48,765 nucleotides of DNA, from assembly GCF_009690905.1 (NCBI RefSeq), contig NZ_VOSW01000070.1, positions 1 through 48,765 on the forward strand. The letters run 5' to 3'. The stretch is from Paraburkholderia madseniana (lineage in GTDB: Bacteria; Pseudomonadota; Gammaproteobacteria; Burkholderiales; Burkholderiaceae). This document shows, piece by piece, positions 42,085 to 48,765 of this stretch. The notes beneath the pieces are model-generated. The model did no database searches. It worked only from the letters and a program-made list of their open reading frames with translations, and was not told the origin of the DNA. Each line of letters starts with the position of its first letter. The stretch's first letter is position 1. Both the position numbers and the translations under genes were made by a program.

Positions 42085-43035
42085 TTATCCCTTGCACTGA
42101 CCGCGCAGCAGATCGGCGTCGACGTGAGTGATCTGCGCGATCTGCGTCGCGCCTTCGCCGATCAAGAATTCCTTGAACGCAAGCGCGACAGGGGGCAGGC
42201 GCTTGCTCTTGCGGTGCACCACGTACCAGTGGAGCATCACCGGAAAGCCTTGTACGTCCAGTACGGCGAGGTGACCGACCTGCAGTTCCAGGCCGATGGT
42301 ATGCGCGGAGAGGAAGCTGATGCCCATGCCTGCAATCACCGCCTGTTTGATCGTTTCCGTGCTCCTGATCTCCATGGCGACATTGAGCCTGGTGACTCCT
42401 CCCGCAAACCCGTCTTCCATCGAATGCCACGTGTCCGAGCCTTTTTCGCGGACGATGAACGGCTCTTTTGCGATCGTCGACTGAGGGATGCGCTTCTTGC
42501 CCACAAGCGGGTGTAGGGGCGGCGCGACGATCACATAAGGATGAGGCGCAAACGGTTCGTTATGTGTATCGAGGTCCTGCGGCGGCCGCACCATGATTGC
42601 GAGATCGGTTAAGTTGTTCGCCAGTTGATGCAGCAGTTCCTCGCGATTGTGCACCGCCAGCTTGAGCTTGATGTCGTCATTGCGGCGCACGAATTCGCCC
42701 ACCACTCGCGGGAAAAAATAGTCCCCCGCACTGATCACCGCAACGTTCAGTTGACCGCCCGCAATGCCCTGCAAGCGGGCCATCACTTCGTCCATTTCGC
42801 GGAACTGCTCGATGATCGAGCGCGCGTAAGTGAGCATTTCGGAACCCGCCGGCGTCAGATAAATTTTCCGGCCGAGCTGCCCGAACAGGGCCAGGCCGGC
42901 GTGCTCCTCAAGCTGTTTTACCTGGGTTGAGACGGCGGGCTGCGTCAGGTACAACTCGTCGGCCGCGCGCGAGAAGCTCAGGTGCCGGGCAACCGTTTCG
43001 AAGATCTTGAGTTGGCGCAGAGTAGCGTTTTTCAT
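42085..43035 (-). CDS. LysR-family regulator (CbbR-like) of the oxalate locus
   Basis: A 316-aa LTTR. The HTH RQLKIFETVARHLSFSRAADELYLTQPAVSTQVKQLEEHAGLALFGQLGRKIYLT is characteristic of the CbbR/CysB-like group. The effector domain follows (LNVAVISAGDYFFPRVVGEFVRRNDDIKLKLAVHNREELL, about 90-300). ATG 43035 is chosen over an upstream codon because it gives the usual MKNATLRQLKIF. It is divergent from the oxalate/formate antiporter with about 300 bases between, so it probably controls it. Confidence 0.92.
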   Translation of the reverse strand: MKNATLRQLKIFETVARHLSFSRAADELYLTQPAVSTQVKQLEEHAGLALFGQLGRKIYLTPAGSEMLTYARSIIEQFREMDEVMARLQGIAGGQLNVAVISAGDYFFPRVVGEFVRRNDDIKLKLAVHNREELLHQLANNLTDLAIMVRPPQDLDTHNEPFAPHPYVIVAPPLHPLVGKKRIPQSTIAKEPFIVREKGSDTWHSMEDGFAGGVTRLNVAMEIRSTETIKQAVIAGMGISFLSAHTIGLELQVGHLAVLDVQGFPVMLHWYVVHRKSKRLPPVALAFKEFLIGEGATQIAQITHVDADLLRGQCKG

Positions 43036-43333
43036 GGCTGAAGTTCGTTGAGGCATCGACGTATACAGGACGCCTAATGCAAACCATAAAATGTTTTAAC
43101 TTTCACTGATGGCTGTTCTCGCGGAGCATGCTCCCAGACTCCGTGAAGACGCAACCACTTTTACCAGACCGTTTTGCGCACCCCCGCCGGTCTTTTGTTG
43201 TTGGTGCGATCTCCATCTGACCGACCATTAGCGTTTCATTGCCGACGCGCACGCAAGCGATGAGTGATTCGGTTACACGATTCAACGCAACGCGCCGCTC
43301 GAGCACGACGAATTCTACAAAGGAGATGGAGAC
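43036..43333. promoter_or_regulatory. divergent promoter region, lysR / oxlT
   Basis: This 298-base intergenic region holds AT-rich sequence around 43080-43100 (ATAAAATGTTTTAAC) close to the LysR start, a likely operator/promoter area. AAGGAG at 43320-43325 is the ribosome binding site of the antiporter gene. No T-N11-A site was assigned with confidence. Confidence 0.45.
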
Positions 43334-44632
43334 ATGGGATATTCCAACGTGGCCGAGCCGCGCAGCACGGCGCTACGGTATAACCGGTGGGTTCAACTGG
43401 CGGTCGGCATCGTCTGTATGGGACTGGTGGCGAACCTGCAGTATGCGTGGACCTTGTTCGTCGTGCCGATGGACGCGGCGCATCACTGGGGGCAGGCAGC
43501 GATTCAGACTGCGTTCACCATCTTCATCGTCACGGAAACCTGGCTTGTGCCAGTCGAAGGCTGGCTCGTCGACAAGTTCGGGCCGCGCCCGGTTGTGATC
43601 GCCGGTTCGCTGTGTGCCGCACTCGGCTGGATCATTGACGCACACGCAAGCAGTCTGGGGGCACTGTACGTCGCGGCGGTGATTGCGGGCATCGGTGCGG
43701 GTTGCGTCTACGGGACCTGTGTCGGGACGGCACTCAAGTGGTTCCCGGATAAACGGGGCCTGGCGGCGGGTCTGACCGCGGCCGGCTTCGGCGCTGGTGC
43801 GGCGATCACAGTGATCCCGATCGCCAACATGATCCAGCGTTCCGGCTACGAGCATACGTTCATGTTCTTCGGTATTTTCCAGGGCGTCTGCATTCTGCTT
43901 CTCGCAACCTTGCTGGTGCGTCCGAAGCCGCCGGCGAATGCGGTCGCGGCCAAGCGCGTCGTGGCCACCAAGGTCGACTACACGCCCAGCCAGATGATCC
44001 GCTCGCCGCTTTTCTGGGTGCTTTACCTGATGTTCGTGTTCGTCGCAGCCGGCGGCATTATCGCCACCGCACAGCTTGGGCCGATCGCGAAGGAATATGG
44101 CTTCGCGAAGCTGCCGGTCAGCCTGATGGGCGTCACGCTGCCGCTTCTGACGATGACGCTGTCGATCGATAACATGTGCAACGGCTTCACGCGTCCGCTG
44201 TGCGGCTTTCTTTCGGACAAGATCGGCCGCGAGAATACGATGTTCATGATCTTTCTCGGCGAAGGCATCGCGTTGCTCGGGCTGATGCAGTTCGGCCACA
44301 ATCCGTACGCATTCATGTTCTTTGCCGCGGCCGTGTTCCTCTGCTGGGGCGAGATTTTCTCGATCTTCCCGGCGACCTGCGCGGACACGTTCGGCAGCAA
44401 ATACGCGGCGGCCAATGCGGGCACGCTTTACACCGCAAAGGGTACCGCGTCGATGCTGGTGCCGATCGCTTCGGTGTTGTCGGAGCATGGCTCATGGAAC
44501 ACGGTGTTCATCTGTGCGGCGGTCGTGTCGATTACAGCGGCGGTGTCCGCGAAATTCATCCTCGCGCCGATGAGACGGCGGTGGATCGACCGAACGGTCG
44601 AGGCCGGCGCGCTCGCAAAGGGATATCTCTGA
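43334..44632 (+). CDS. oxlT: oxalate/formate antiporter, MFS (OxlT)
   Basis: A 432-aa inner-membrane antiporter of the major facilitator superfamily that exchanges external oxalate for formate produced by decarboxylation. Twelve TM segments are predicted. OxlT-type features include the N-terminal RWVQLAVGIVCMGLVANLQYAWTLFV, NGFTRPLCGFLSDKIGRE with the TM8 Arg (Arg272 equivalent in O. formigenes OxlT), and GTLYTAKGTASM with the TM11 Lys (Lys355 equivalent). Both charged residues are reported as needed for the dianion. AGGAG lies 8 bases before the ATG. The decarboxylase gene downstream supports the assignment. Confidence 0.92.
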   Translation: MGYSNVAEPRSTALRYNRWVQLAVGIVCMGLVANLQYAWTLFVVPMDAAHHWGQAAIQTAFTIFIVTETWLVPVEGWLVDKFGPRPVVIAGSLCAALGWIIDAHASSLGALYVAAVIAGIGAGCVYGTCVGTALKWFPDKRGLAAGLTAAGFGAGAAITVIPIANMIQRSGYEHTFMFFGIFQGVCILLLATLLVRPKPPANAVAAKRVVATKVDYTPSQMIRSPLFWVLYLMFVFVAAGGIIATAQLGPIAKEYGFAKLPVSLMGVTLPLLTMTLSIDNMCNGFTRPLCGFLSDKIGRENTMFMIFLGEGIALLGLMQFGHNPYAFMFFAAAVFLCWGEIFSIFPATCADTFGSKYAAANAGTLYTAKGTASMLVPIASVLSEHGSWNTVFICAAVVSITAAVSAKFILAPMRRRWIDRTVEAGALAKGYL

Positions 44633-44887
44633 GCACCCGATAGGGACATTGGCGCCCCGTGAATGCCTTAATGCGTCGTTTCGGGTCTTATCTCAATCAC
44701 CTCGATGCATACCCCGGTAGTCTGGATTAATACAATAGCTATCACGGAAATAACCAACTGTCTTGGGCACTTGGGTCGCCTTGTCTTGCGCGTGACTTAA
44801 GTGTTCTCATCGGATCGAAATAGCTGTTCGGGTCACGGAATTTATTTTTTTGTTTTGTAGTAATACTAATTAATATCGGAGGAGATG
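44633..44887. promoter_or_regulatory. promoter region of the porin gene
   Basis: This AT-rich 255-base gap contains two similar elements, ATCACGGAAATAACC (about 44743) and GTCACGGAATTTATT (about 44832), roughly 90 bases apart. The GGAGGAG Shine-Dalgarno is at 44878-44884. The CGGAA core resembles half of the palindromes upstream of the GntR and oxc genes; the similarity is weak. Confidence 0.4.
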
Positions 44888-46591
44888 ATGGGAATAAGAA
44901 ATCTGAAGCCGCGTCATGCGGCGGCTTCGCTATGCCTGTTTGCAGCTGGCAGCGTGACCTGTTCGGGAGGAGCATTCGCTCAGGCAATTGCGGCAGATGA
45001 CGACAAACAACAGATCCAGTTGTTGAAACAACAAATGGAAGCGCTCAATAAGAAGCTCGATGCGCTTGTGGCAAAGCAAGCCCAAACAGCGAACAGTCAG
45101 CCAGCGGTCAGTCCCGCTGTCGCAAGCACAAACGCAGGTACTAGTTCAGGTACAAGCGCAAACACGGGTACAACCTCAGGCGCGCAAAAAACATCGGATG
45201 CCGACGCCTCAGGGTGGGGCGCCGGCATGCCGCCCAAGCTTAAGTCGTTGCTGGCCGCGCTGGGGGATATGGAGTTCTACGGCAATCTCGATCTTTCCGT
45301 GGACTATGCGACCAAGGGCCTCAAAGACTCGTATGTCACGCCGGGGGGGACTGTCGTCTCGCCTAGAGGGCATATGGGCTGGCAGCCCGACGTCTCATCC
45401 AATCTTTCCTATGTCGGCGTTCGCGGCAAGCGGCCATTCGGTTCCGACGCCAGCCTGGCCTTCGTCTATCAACTGGAAACCCAACTGGACATTTCGGCAA
45501 CCTCAGGGTCTTCCAATTCGAACTCCGCTCAGGATTCGACCGTCAAGGGCGCCCTGACGTCGCGCAACAGCTTCATCGGCGTAGCATCGTCCACCTGGGG
45601 CGCGTTGAAGATCGGCAAGACCGATGCGCCCTACAAAACGTCGACCGCACGCATGAATCCGTTTTCCGGCATGCTCGGCGATTACTCCGTGATCATGGGT
45701 AACACGGGCGGCGACAATCGCGTCGAATTCGGTACGCGGCTGGACCATGCGATCTGGTATGAGTCGCCCAGTTTCCATGGCTGGTCTCTCAACGCACTGG
45801 TTTCGCCCGGGCAAAACCGCGGTTACGAAAATTCGGTGCAGGCTTCGGGTGAGTCGAGTTGCACGGGCGGCAATGTCCCTGGTAGTGGTGGAAATCCAAT
45901 TGCGTGTAACGACGGCAGCTACGGGTCGGCCTACAGCGCGAACCTCGCCTATAGCAACGGCCCCCTGTACTTTACGACAGCGTATGAGATACACCTCGGC
46001 GTGAATCGCTCAAGCGATGTCACGAACACTCCTGCTGCACTGGCTTCGCCTGATGGGACGGACCCCAACGATATCGGCAACGAATGGGCATTCAAGGTCG
46101 GTGCGCAATATAAATTTCCCACTCTGACCACGGTGAGCGCAATTTATGAAGTGATGCGCAGACAGATTCCGGCCTACCTGCAAACACAGAACGAGCGCAG
46201 CCGTAATGGCTTCTGGCTCGCTCTGACGCAGGAAATCACTCCCAAGGACAGCGTGAGCGTCGGTTGGGCGCACGCCAATCGCACGCCGGGTGACCCGGGG
46301 CAACACAACACGGCTCCAGCTGACCCGAACGCTATTGGCATCCCGAATCCTTCCAACGGCGCCAATATGGTCACTGCGATGTACAAGCATGCGATCGACA
46401 AACATGCGACTGTGTATGCCGACTATGCCTTGGTCATCAATCAAGCGGCGGCGCACTATGCGCTGGGTGCAGGCGGGCGAAGCGTCACCGTTGATTGTCA
46501 TGACGGCAGCTCGATCTCGCAGGGTGCGCCGTTTTGCTACGCGGGCGGCAGAGAAATGGGCTTCTCCGTCGGGCTGAATTACAAGTTCTGA
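44888..46591 (+). CDS. outer membrane porin with coiled-coil N-terminus
   Basis: A 567-aa outer-membrane protein, long for a Burkholderia porin (usually 350-400). After a signal peptide (...SVTCSGGAFAQA) comes a coiled coil DDDKQQIQLLKQQMEALNKKLDALVAKQAQ, then a Ser/Thr/Gly/Ala linker (about 60-110) and a beta-barrel domain (FYGNLDLSVDYATKGL ... MEFYGN; SRNSFIGVASSTWGALKIGKTDAPYK is a classic porin motif), ending with the barrel C-terminus SVGLNYKF (terminal Phe). The start is ATG 44888, 5 bases after GGAGG. Co-localised with the oxalate genes, it is probably the oxalate entry route. Confidence 0.88.
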   Translation: MGIRNLKPRHAAASLCLFAAGSVTCSGGAFAQAIAADDDKQQIQLLKQQMEALNKKLDALVAKQAQTANSQPAVSPAVASTNAGTSSGTSANTGTTSGAQKTSDADASGWGAGMPPKLKSLLAALGDMEFYGNLDLSVDYATKGLKDSYVTPGGTVVSPRGHMGWQPDVSSNLSYVGVRGKRPFGSDASLAFVYQLETQLDISATSGSSNSNSAQDSTVKGALTSRNSFIGVASSTWGALKIGKTDAPYKTSTARMNPFSGMLGDYSVIMGNTGGDNRVEFGTRLDHAIWYESPSFHGWSLNALVSPGQNRGYENSVQASGESSCTGGNVPGSGGNPIACNDGSYGSAYSANLAYSNGPLYFTTAYEIHLGVNRSSDVTNTPAALASPDGTDPNDIGNEWAFKVGAQYKFPTLTTVSAIYEVMRRQIPAYLQTQNERSRNGFWLALTQEITPKDSVSVGWAHANRTPGDPGQHNTAPADPNAIGIPNPSNGANMVTAMYKHAIDKHATVYADYALVINQAAAHYALGAGGRSVTVDCHDGSSISQGAPFCYAGGREMGFSVGLNYKF

Positions 46592-46642
46592 GGGCGCTGG
46601 CAACCTGGCGGAGGGCAGGCATAAGTGGCCGGGGGCGTCTCG

Positions 46643-46680
46643 GTGTACCCAGGGTTCGGATTTCGTACGCCTGGGTACAC
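46643..46680 (+). terminator. hairpin downstream of the porin gene, possible terminator
   Basis: The arms GTGTACCCAGG (46643-46653) and CCTGGGTACAC (46670-46680) are perfectly complementary over 11 bp with a 16-base loop. It lies 52 bases after the porin stop. It lacks the T-run of an intrinsic terminator, so it may instead stabilise the porin mRNA 3' end. Confidence 0.5.
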
Positions 46681-46924
46681 TCCAAGTTGATCATCGCCGG
46701 CAGCTCGTCGTGCCGTCCGTTTCCGAGCCGCCTACGGACGCCGCGCCGTCCGCCAGCGCCCTTAAAGGGCGGGTCCGTGAGCGTCGCGCCCATCACTGGC
46801 GCCCGTCGCCTCGACTGTTTCTTTCCGGTCGCCTTCCATCGCTGCAGCGTCACCGCCTTCCGCTGCCATCCCACACCTTCCAGCGCACTTCGCTGACGAT
46901 TACAAAAAGCGCCTTGAACTCTCC

Positions 46925-46951
46925 ATATACGGAATATAATATTCCGTATAT
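46925..46951. promoter_or_regulatory. 27-bp near-perfect palindrome, operator upstream of gntR
   Basis: The arms ATATACGGAATAT and ATATTCCGTATAT are perfect 13-base inverted repeats around one central base. The site is 143 bases before the GntR start. A 17/20 match lies at 48169-48188 and a weaker one near 48385. It is probably bound by the GntR/FCD regulator (autoregulation and oxc control). Confidence 0.7.
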
Positions 46952-47093
46952 CTAAGTTGCGGGCGGATGGCATATCAGGCCGCGGCAGCCACACGGGAGG
47001 GCAGCCGCGCCGGCCTGTCGGCAGAGGATTCGGGCGGCGGGCCCGGCAAGACCGTCACAATGGGTTATCCGAAACTGGGGGAGCAAATTATCA

Positions 47094-47813
47094 ATGTCGG
47101 ATGATACGCAAACCGATGTCCGCCCAGCGCCTCTCACACTGGCGCTAGTACCGATCAATGCTTCGGCTTCGTTGCGCGATCAGGCGTACGCAAAGCTGAA
47201 GCAGGCCATCGCCGACGCCGACATCTATCATTCGCGCGAGGAAATCCGGATCGACGAAAAGGAACTGACTGAAGCGCTCGGCGTGAGCCGCACGCCAGTT
47301 CGCGAAGCCATGACGCTGCTCGAGCAGGAAGGTTTCCTGCGGACGGTGCCGCGGCGCGGAATCTATATCCAGCGCAAGACGAAGAAAGAAATCGTCGACA
47401 TGATTTGCATGTGGGCGGCGCTCGAAAGCATGGCGGCCCGGCTTGCGACGCTGCGCGCGTCCGATGAGGACATCGCGGCGCTGAGGCATATGTTCGACAA
47501 TTTTCGCGACACGACGCCGGCCGAGCACATCGAGGAGTATTCGGAAGCGAACATCGCGTTTCACCAGTCAATTGTCCAGCTGTCGCAATCGCAGATCCTC
47601 CTGGACACGATGAAAAACCTGTTCGTGCATGTGCGCGCGATCCGGAAGATGACGATCGCGCAGAGTGGCCGCGCGTCGCGCTCGATCGTCGATCACATGC
47701 GCATCATCGAAGCACTCGAGAAGCGCGACACCGAGCTGGTCGAGCGGCTCGTGCGCCAGCACTCGCTCGATCTCGCGGCGTTCGTCGAAGCCAACTGCGA
47801 CTTCCTCGACTGA
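47094..47813 (+). CDS. GntR/FCD-family regulator of the oxalate locus
   Basis: A 239-aa regulator: winged HTH (RDQAYAKLKQAIADADIYHSREEIRIDEKELTEALGVSRTPVREAMTLLEQEGFLRTVPRRGIYI) and FCD domain (MWAALESMAARLAT..., with ligand-site His in IAFHQSIVQ and RQHSLDLAAF). It lies between the porin and the decarboxylase gene on the same strand. Family members of this type often respond to small carboxylic acids, and oxalate or a CoA-derived metabolite is a plausible effector here. GGGGGAG is about 10 bases upstream of ATG 47094. It is separate from the two cluster GntR genes at 20-35 kb. Confidence 0.92.
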   Translation: MSDDTQTDVRPAPLTLALVPINASASLRDQAYAKLKQAIADADIYHSREEIRIDEKELTEALGVSRTPVREAMTLLEQEGFLRTVPRRGIYIQRKTKKEIVDMICMWAALESMAARLATLRASDEDIAALRHMFDNFRDTTPAEHIEEYSEANIAFHQSIVQLSQSQILLDTMKNLFVHVRAIRKMTIAQSGRASRSIVDHMRIIEALEKRDTELVERLVRQHSLDLAAFVEANCDFLD

Positions 47814-47965
47814 CGACGTAAAGTCGTTTGGATACTGAGTCAAGAGGGCAACCGGAGCACGCCAACCCGAAGCACCGGAACGGAGCAGCGCTGAAACGCC
47901 CGACGCGTTGCAGCGCTGTTCTTTCTCGCCCTGCACCTTGTTCACACGCGCTTACCGAGCGCCCC

Positions 47966-48125
47966 TCATCGCACACGAACCATCGTGTCGCCCAACGCCG
48001 CCGGTGAACCGGCCACGTAAATACCCGCCGGTTTCATTGCGTCGATCTTTGCGGCCGCCGAGCCTGTGCGGCCGCGAGATGATCGCGCCCGCGTGGCTCG
48101 CGCGCGTGCATCTGCGCCGGGTTCG
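47966..48125 (-). pseudogene. relic of a succinyl-CoA ligase alpha-subunit (SucD-like) C-terminus
   Basis: Two overlapping minus-strand frames give SHAGAIISRP and then GSAAAKIDAMKPAGIYVAGSPAALGDTMVRVR followed by a stop. This matches the C-terminal pattern HAGAII.......A..KI.A...AGI.VA.SPA.LG.T of acyl-CoA synthetase (NDP-forming) alpha subunits, including the active-site His. The frameshift and missing upstream domain show decay. Confidence 0.6.
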
Positions 48126-48168
48126 AGCGCCGACGCGCCTCTGGGGGTCTGGCAGCGCGTCATCTGAA

Positions 48169-48188
48169 ATACGAAATATTACATTCCG
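48169..48188. promoter_or_regulatory. operator-like site matching the gntR palindrome
   Basis: ATACGAAATATTACATTCCG matches ATACGGAATATAATATTCCG of the palindrome at 46925-46951 at 17 of 20 positions. A third, weaker copy, GGAATATTGTATATC, begins at 48387, close to the probable oxc promoter. Shared binding by the GntR/FCD regulator is the simplest reading. Confidence 0.55.
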
Positions 48189-48435
48189 CTGACCGCTCGA
48201 TTGGCACACCCATCGATGCGGGCTCGTCAGCATTCGACGCTCGAAGGCCAATTTCGGCGTTGTCGAAGCTTTGTGCGTCGCAAATCAATTTCCGTGAGTC
48301 GCTCTTGAATTCGGGCGATTCAAGTCCATCGCAGCGCAGCAAAGGCATCACGACGTAAAAATACGGTTGAATAAATACTGTGTGTGGAATATTGTATATC
48401 ACGACGCACGCAGCGACCCAAAGAGGAGAGACGTC

Positions 48436-48558
48436 ATGCCAGAACCCGGGAACACCCCGCCGCAGAGCACCTCATCGACTGCAACGACGGCCGGGTCGAG
48501 GAAGGCTTGCACATCCTCCGCGTCCCCCACCTGCGGGTTGCCGCGCACGTCGCCGTAA
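48436..48558 (+). CDS. possible 40-aa leader ORF before oxc
   Basis: ATG 48436 has a very strong Shine-Dalgarno (AGAGGAGAGACG). It encodes a Ser/Thr/Pro-rich 40-residue peptide (MPEPGNTPPQSTSSTATTAG...), 58 bases before the oxc start. Another frame over the same DNA reads EHLIDCNDGRVEEGLHILRVPHLRV, which looks more protein-like, so this may be a frameshifted relic rather than a genuine peptide. Confidence 0.3.
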   Translation: MPEPGNTPPQSTSSTATTAGSRKACTSSASPTCGLPRTSP

Positions 48559-48616
48559 CGATGGCCCGCCGCGCACCGCAAGTTCAATAGAAGGCGAGAC
48601 AGCGAGACATCTCAAA

Positions 48617-48765
48617 ATGACAAACGACGCGAAAGCTACCGAAACGACCGACGGATTCCATCTGGTCATCGACGCGCTGAAACTGAACGACATCCACACC
48701 ATCTTTGGACTGGTCGGCATCCCGATCACCGACCTCGCGCGGCTCGCACAAGCGGAAGGGATGCG
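48617..48765 (+). CDS. oxc: oxalyl-CoA decarboxylase, N-terminal part (runs off the window)
   Basis: The start of a ThDP-dependent enzyme that converts oxalyl-CoA to formyl-CoA and CO2. The visible 49 residues include TTDGFHLVIDALKLNDIHTIFGLVGIPITDLARLAQAEGM, matching the N-terminal ThDP-binding domain of Oxc (VGIPITDLARLAQ). The conserved region around the glutamate and the remaining domains lie beyond the end. The ATG has no strong Shine-Dalgarno. A formyl-CoA:oxalate CoA-transferase gene would be expected downstream. Confidence 0.88.
   Translation, partial: MTNDAKATETTDGFHLVIDALKLNDIHTIFGLVGIPITDLARLAQAEGM

Larger units (their letters stand above)
46592..47093. other. 502-base intergenic region between porin and gntR
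   Basis: It holds a strong hairpin at 46643-46680, a GCCCTT-A-AAGGGC palindrome near 46758 and the AT-rich operator at 46925-46951. No coding frame with family similarity was found. Confidence 0.6.
47814..48435. other. 622-base region between gntR and the oxc leader
   Basis: It contains a decayed minus-strand succinyl-CoA-ligase-like fragment (47966-48125), an operator-like site at 48169-48188 and a weaker one near 48385. The promoter of the decarboxylase transcript is probably in the AT-rich segment 48350-48400. Confidence 0.55.

Noticed and set aside
43373..44488. A 371-codon minus-strand open frame over the antiporter
   Set aside because: Composition (Arg/His/Asp rich) and complete overlap with a clear MFS protein mark it as antisense noise.
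46751..46772. GCCCTT-A-AAGGGC palindrome as a terminator
   Set aside because: The arms are short and no T-tract follows. It is more likely a chance or minor repeat.
1..48765. CRISPR arrays, tRNA or rRNA genes, origin or partition genes
   Set aside because: No regularly spaced direct repeats, cloverleaf-like segments or replication proteins were seen on reading through the window.

Overview
The window looks like a high-GC betaproteobacterial chromosome or megaplasmid segment, most likely Burkholderiaceae (Paraburkholderia, Caballeronia or Burkholderia). The grounds are base composition, Burkholderia-type protein sequences, dense ABC and LysR/GntR content, and an oxalate locus of the type found in soil Burkholderiaceae. 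No rRNA, tRNA or CRISPR array was seen.

Layout. (1) 1-0.94 kb: an IS6-family transposase preceded by a long perfect hairpin. (2) 0.97-10 kb, minus strand: a heavy-metal efflux module. A response regulator and sensor kinase (9965 to 7903) lie upstream of an adaptor, HME-type RND pump and outer-membrane factor (7634 to 1725), followed by two very small lipoproteins that share a Cys/His motif. (3) 10.6-13.1 kb: a small glycine-zipper protein, and an aldo/keto reductase divergent from a LysR regulator, then a methyltransferase relic. (4) 13.8-35.4 kb: a roughly 21 kb catabolic cluster, nearly all on the minus strand. It holds three TrzA/AtzB-type amidohydrolases, a hydantoinase/dihydropyrimidinase, an Asp/Glu-racemase-superfamily protein with an arylmalonate-decarboxylase-like active site, a nitrilase-fold amidase, an ArgE-like M20 hydrolase, and three complete ABC importers (NitT/TauT type, PotABCD type, polar amino-acid type). 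Two closely related GntR regulators face it from the plus strand.

Regulation of the 21 kb cluster is unusually readable. Four transcription-unit starts carry GG-N10-GC motifs typical of sigma-54 promoters. The 20.1 kb intergenic region has three TGCACC half-sites of NtrC type. A ten-base motif TTGTRYRCAA recurs twice near gntR1 and four times near gntR2 and the hydantoinase unit. I infer a nitrogen-limitation-controlled pathway that imports and hydrolyses cyclic ureides, amides or amino-heterocycles (hydantoin, pyrimidine or barbiturate-like). The actual substrate cannot be read from sequence.

(5) 35.4-41.4 kb is a mobile-element graveyard. A decayed minus-strand group II intron with an intact domain V interrupts an ankyrin-repeat gene. 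An IS6 element with both inverted repeats abuts a second group II intron that appears complete and is preceded by another intron's domain V. A truncated IS6 transposase and a broken LysR gene follow. (6) 41.5-48.8 kb: an oxalate-use locus with a LysR regulator, an OxlT-type oxalate/formate antiporter, a long porin with a coiled-coil N-terminus, a GntR/FCD regulator and the start of oxalyl-CoA decarboxylase. Related AT-rich palindromes precede the GntR gene and the decarboxylase, with a relic of a succinyl-CoA-ligase-like gene between them.
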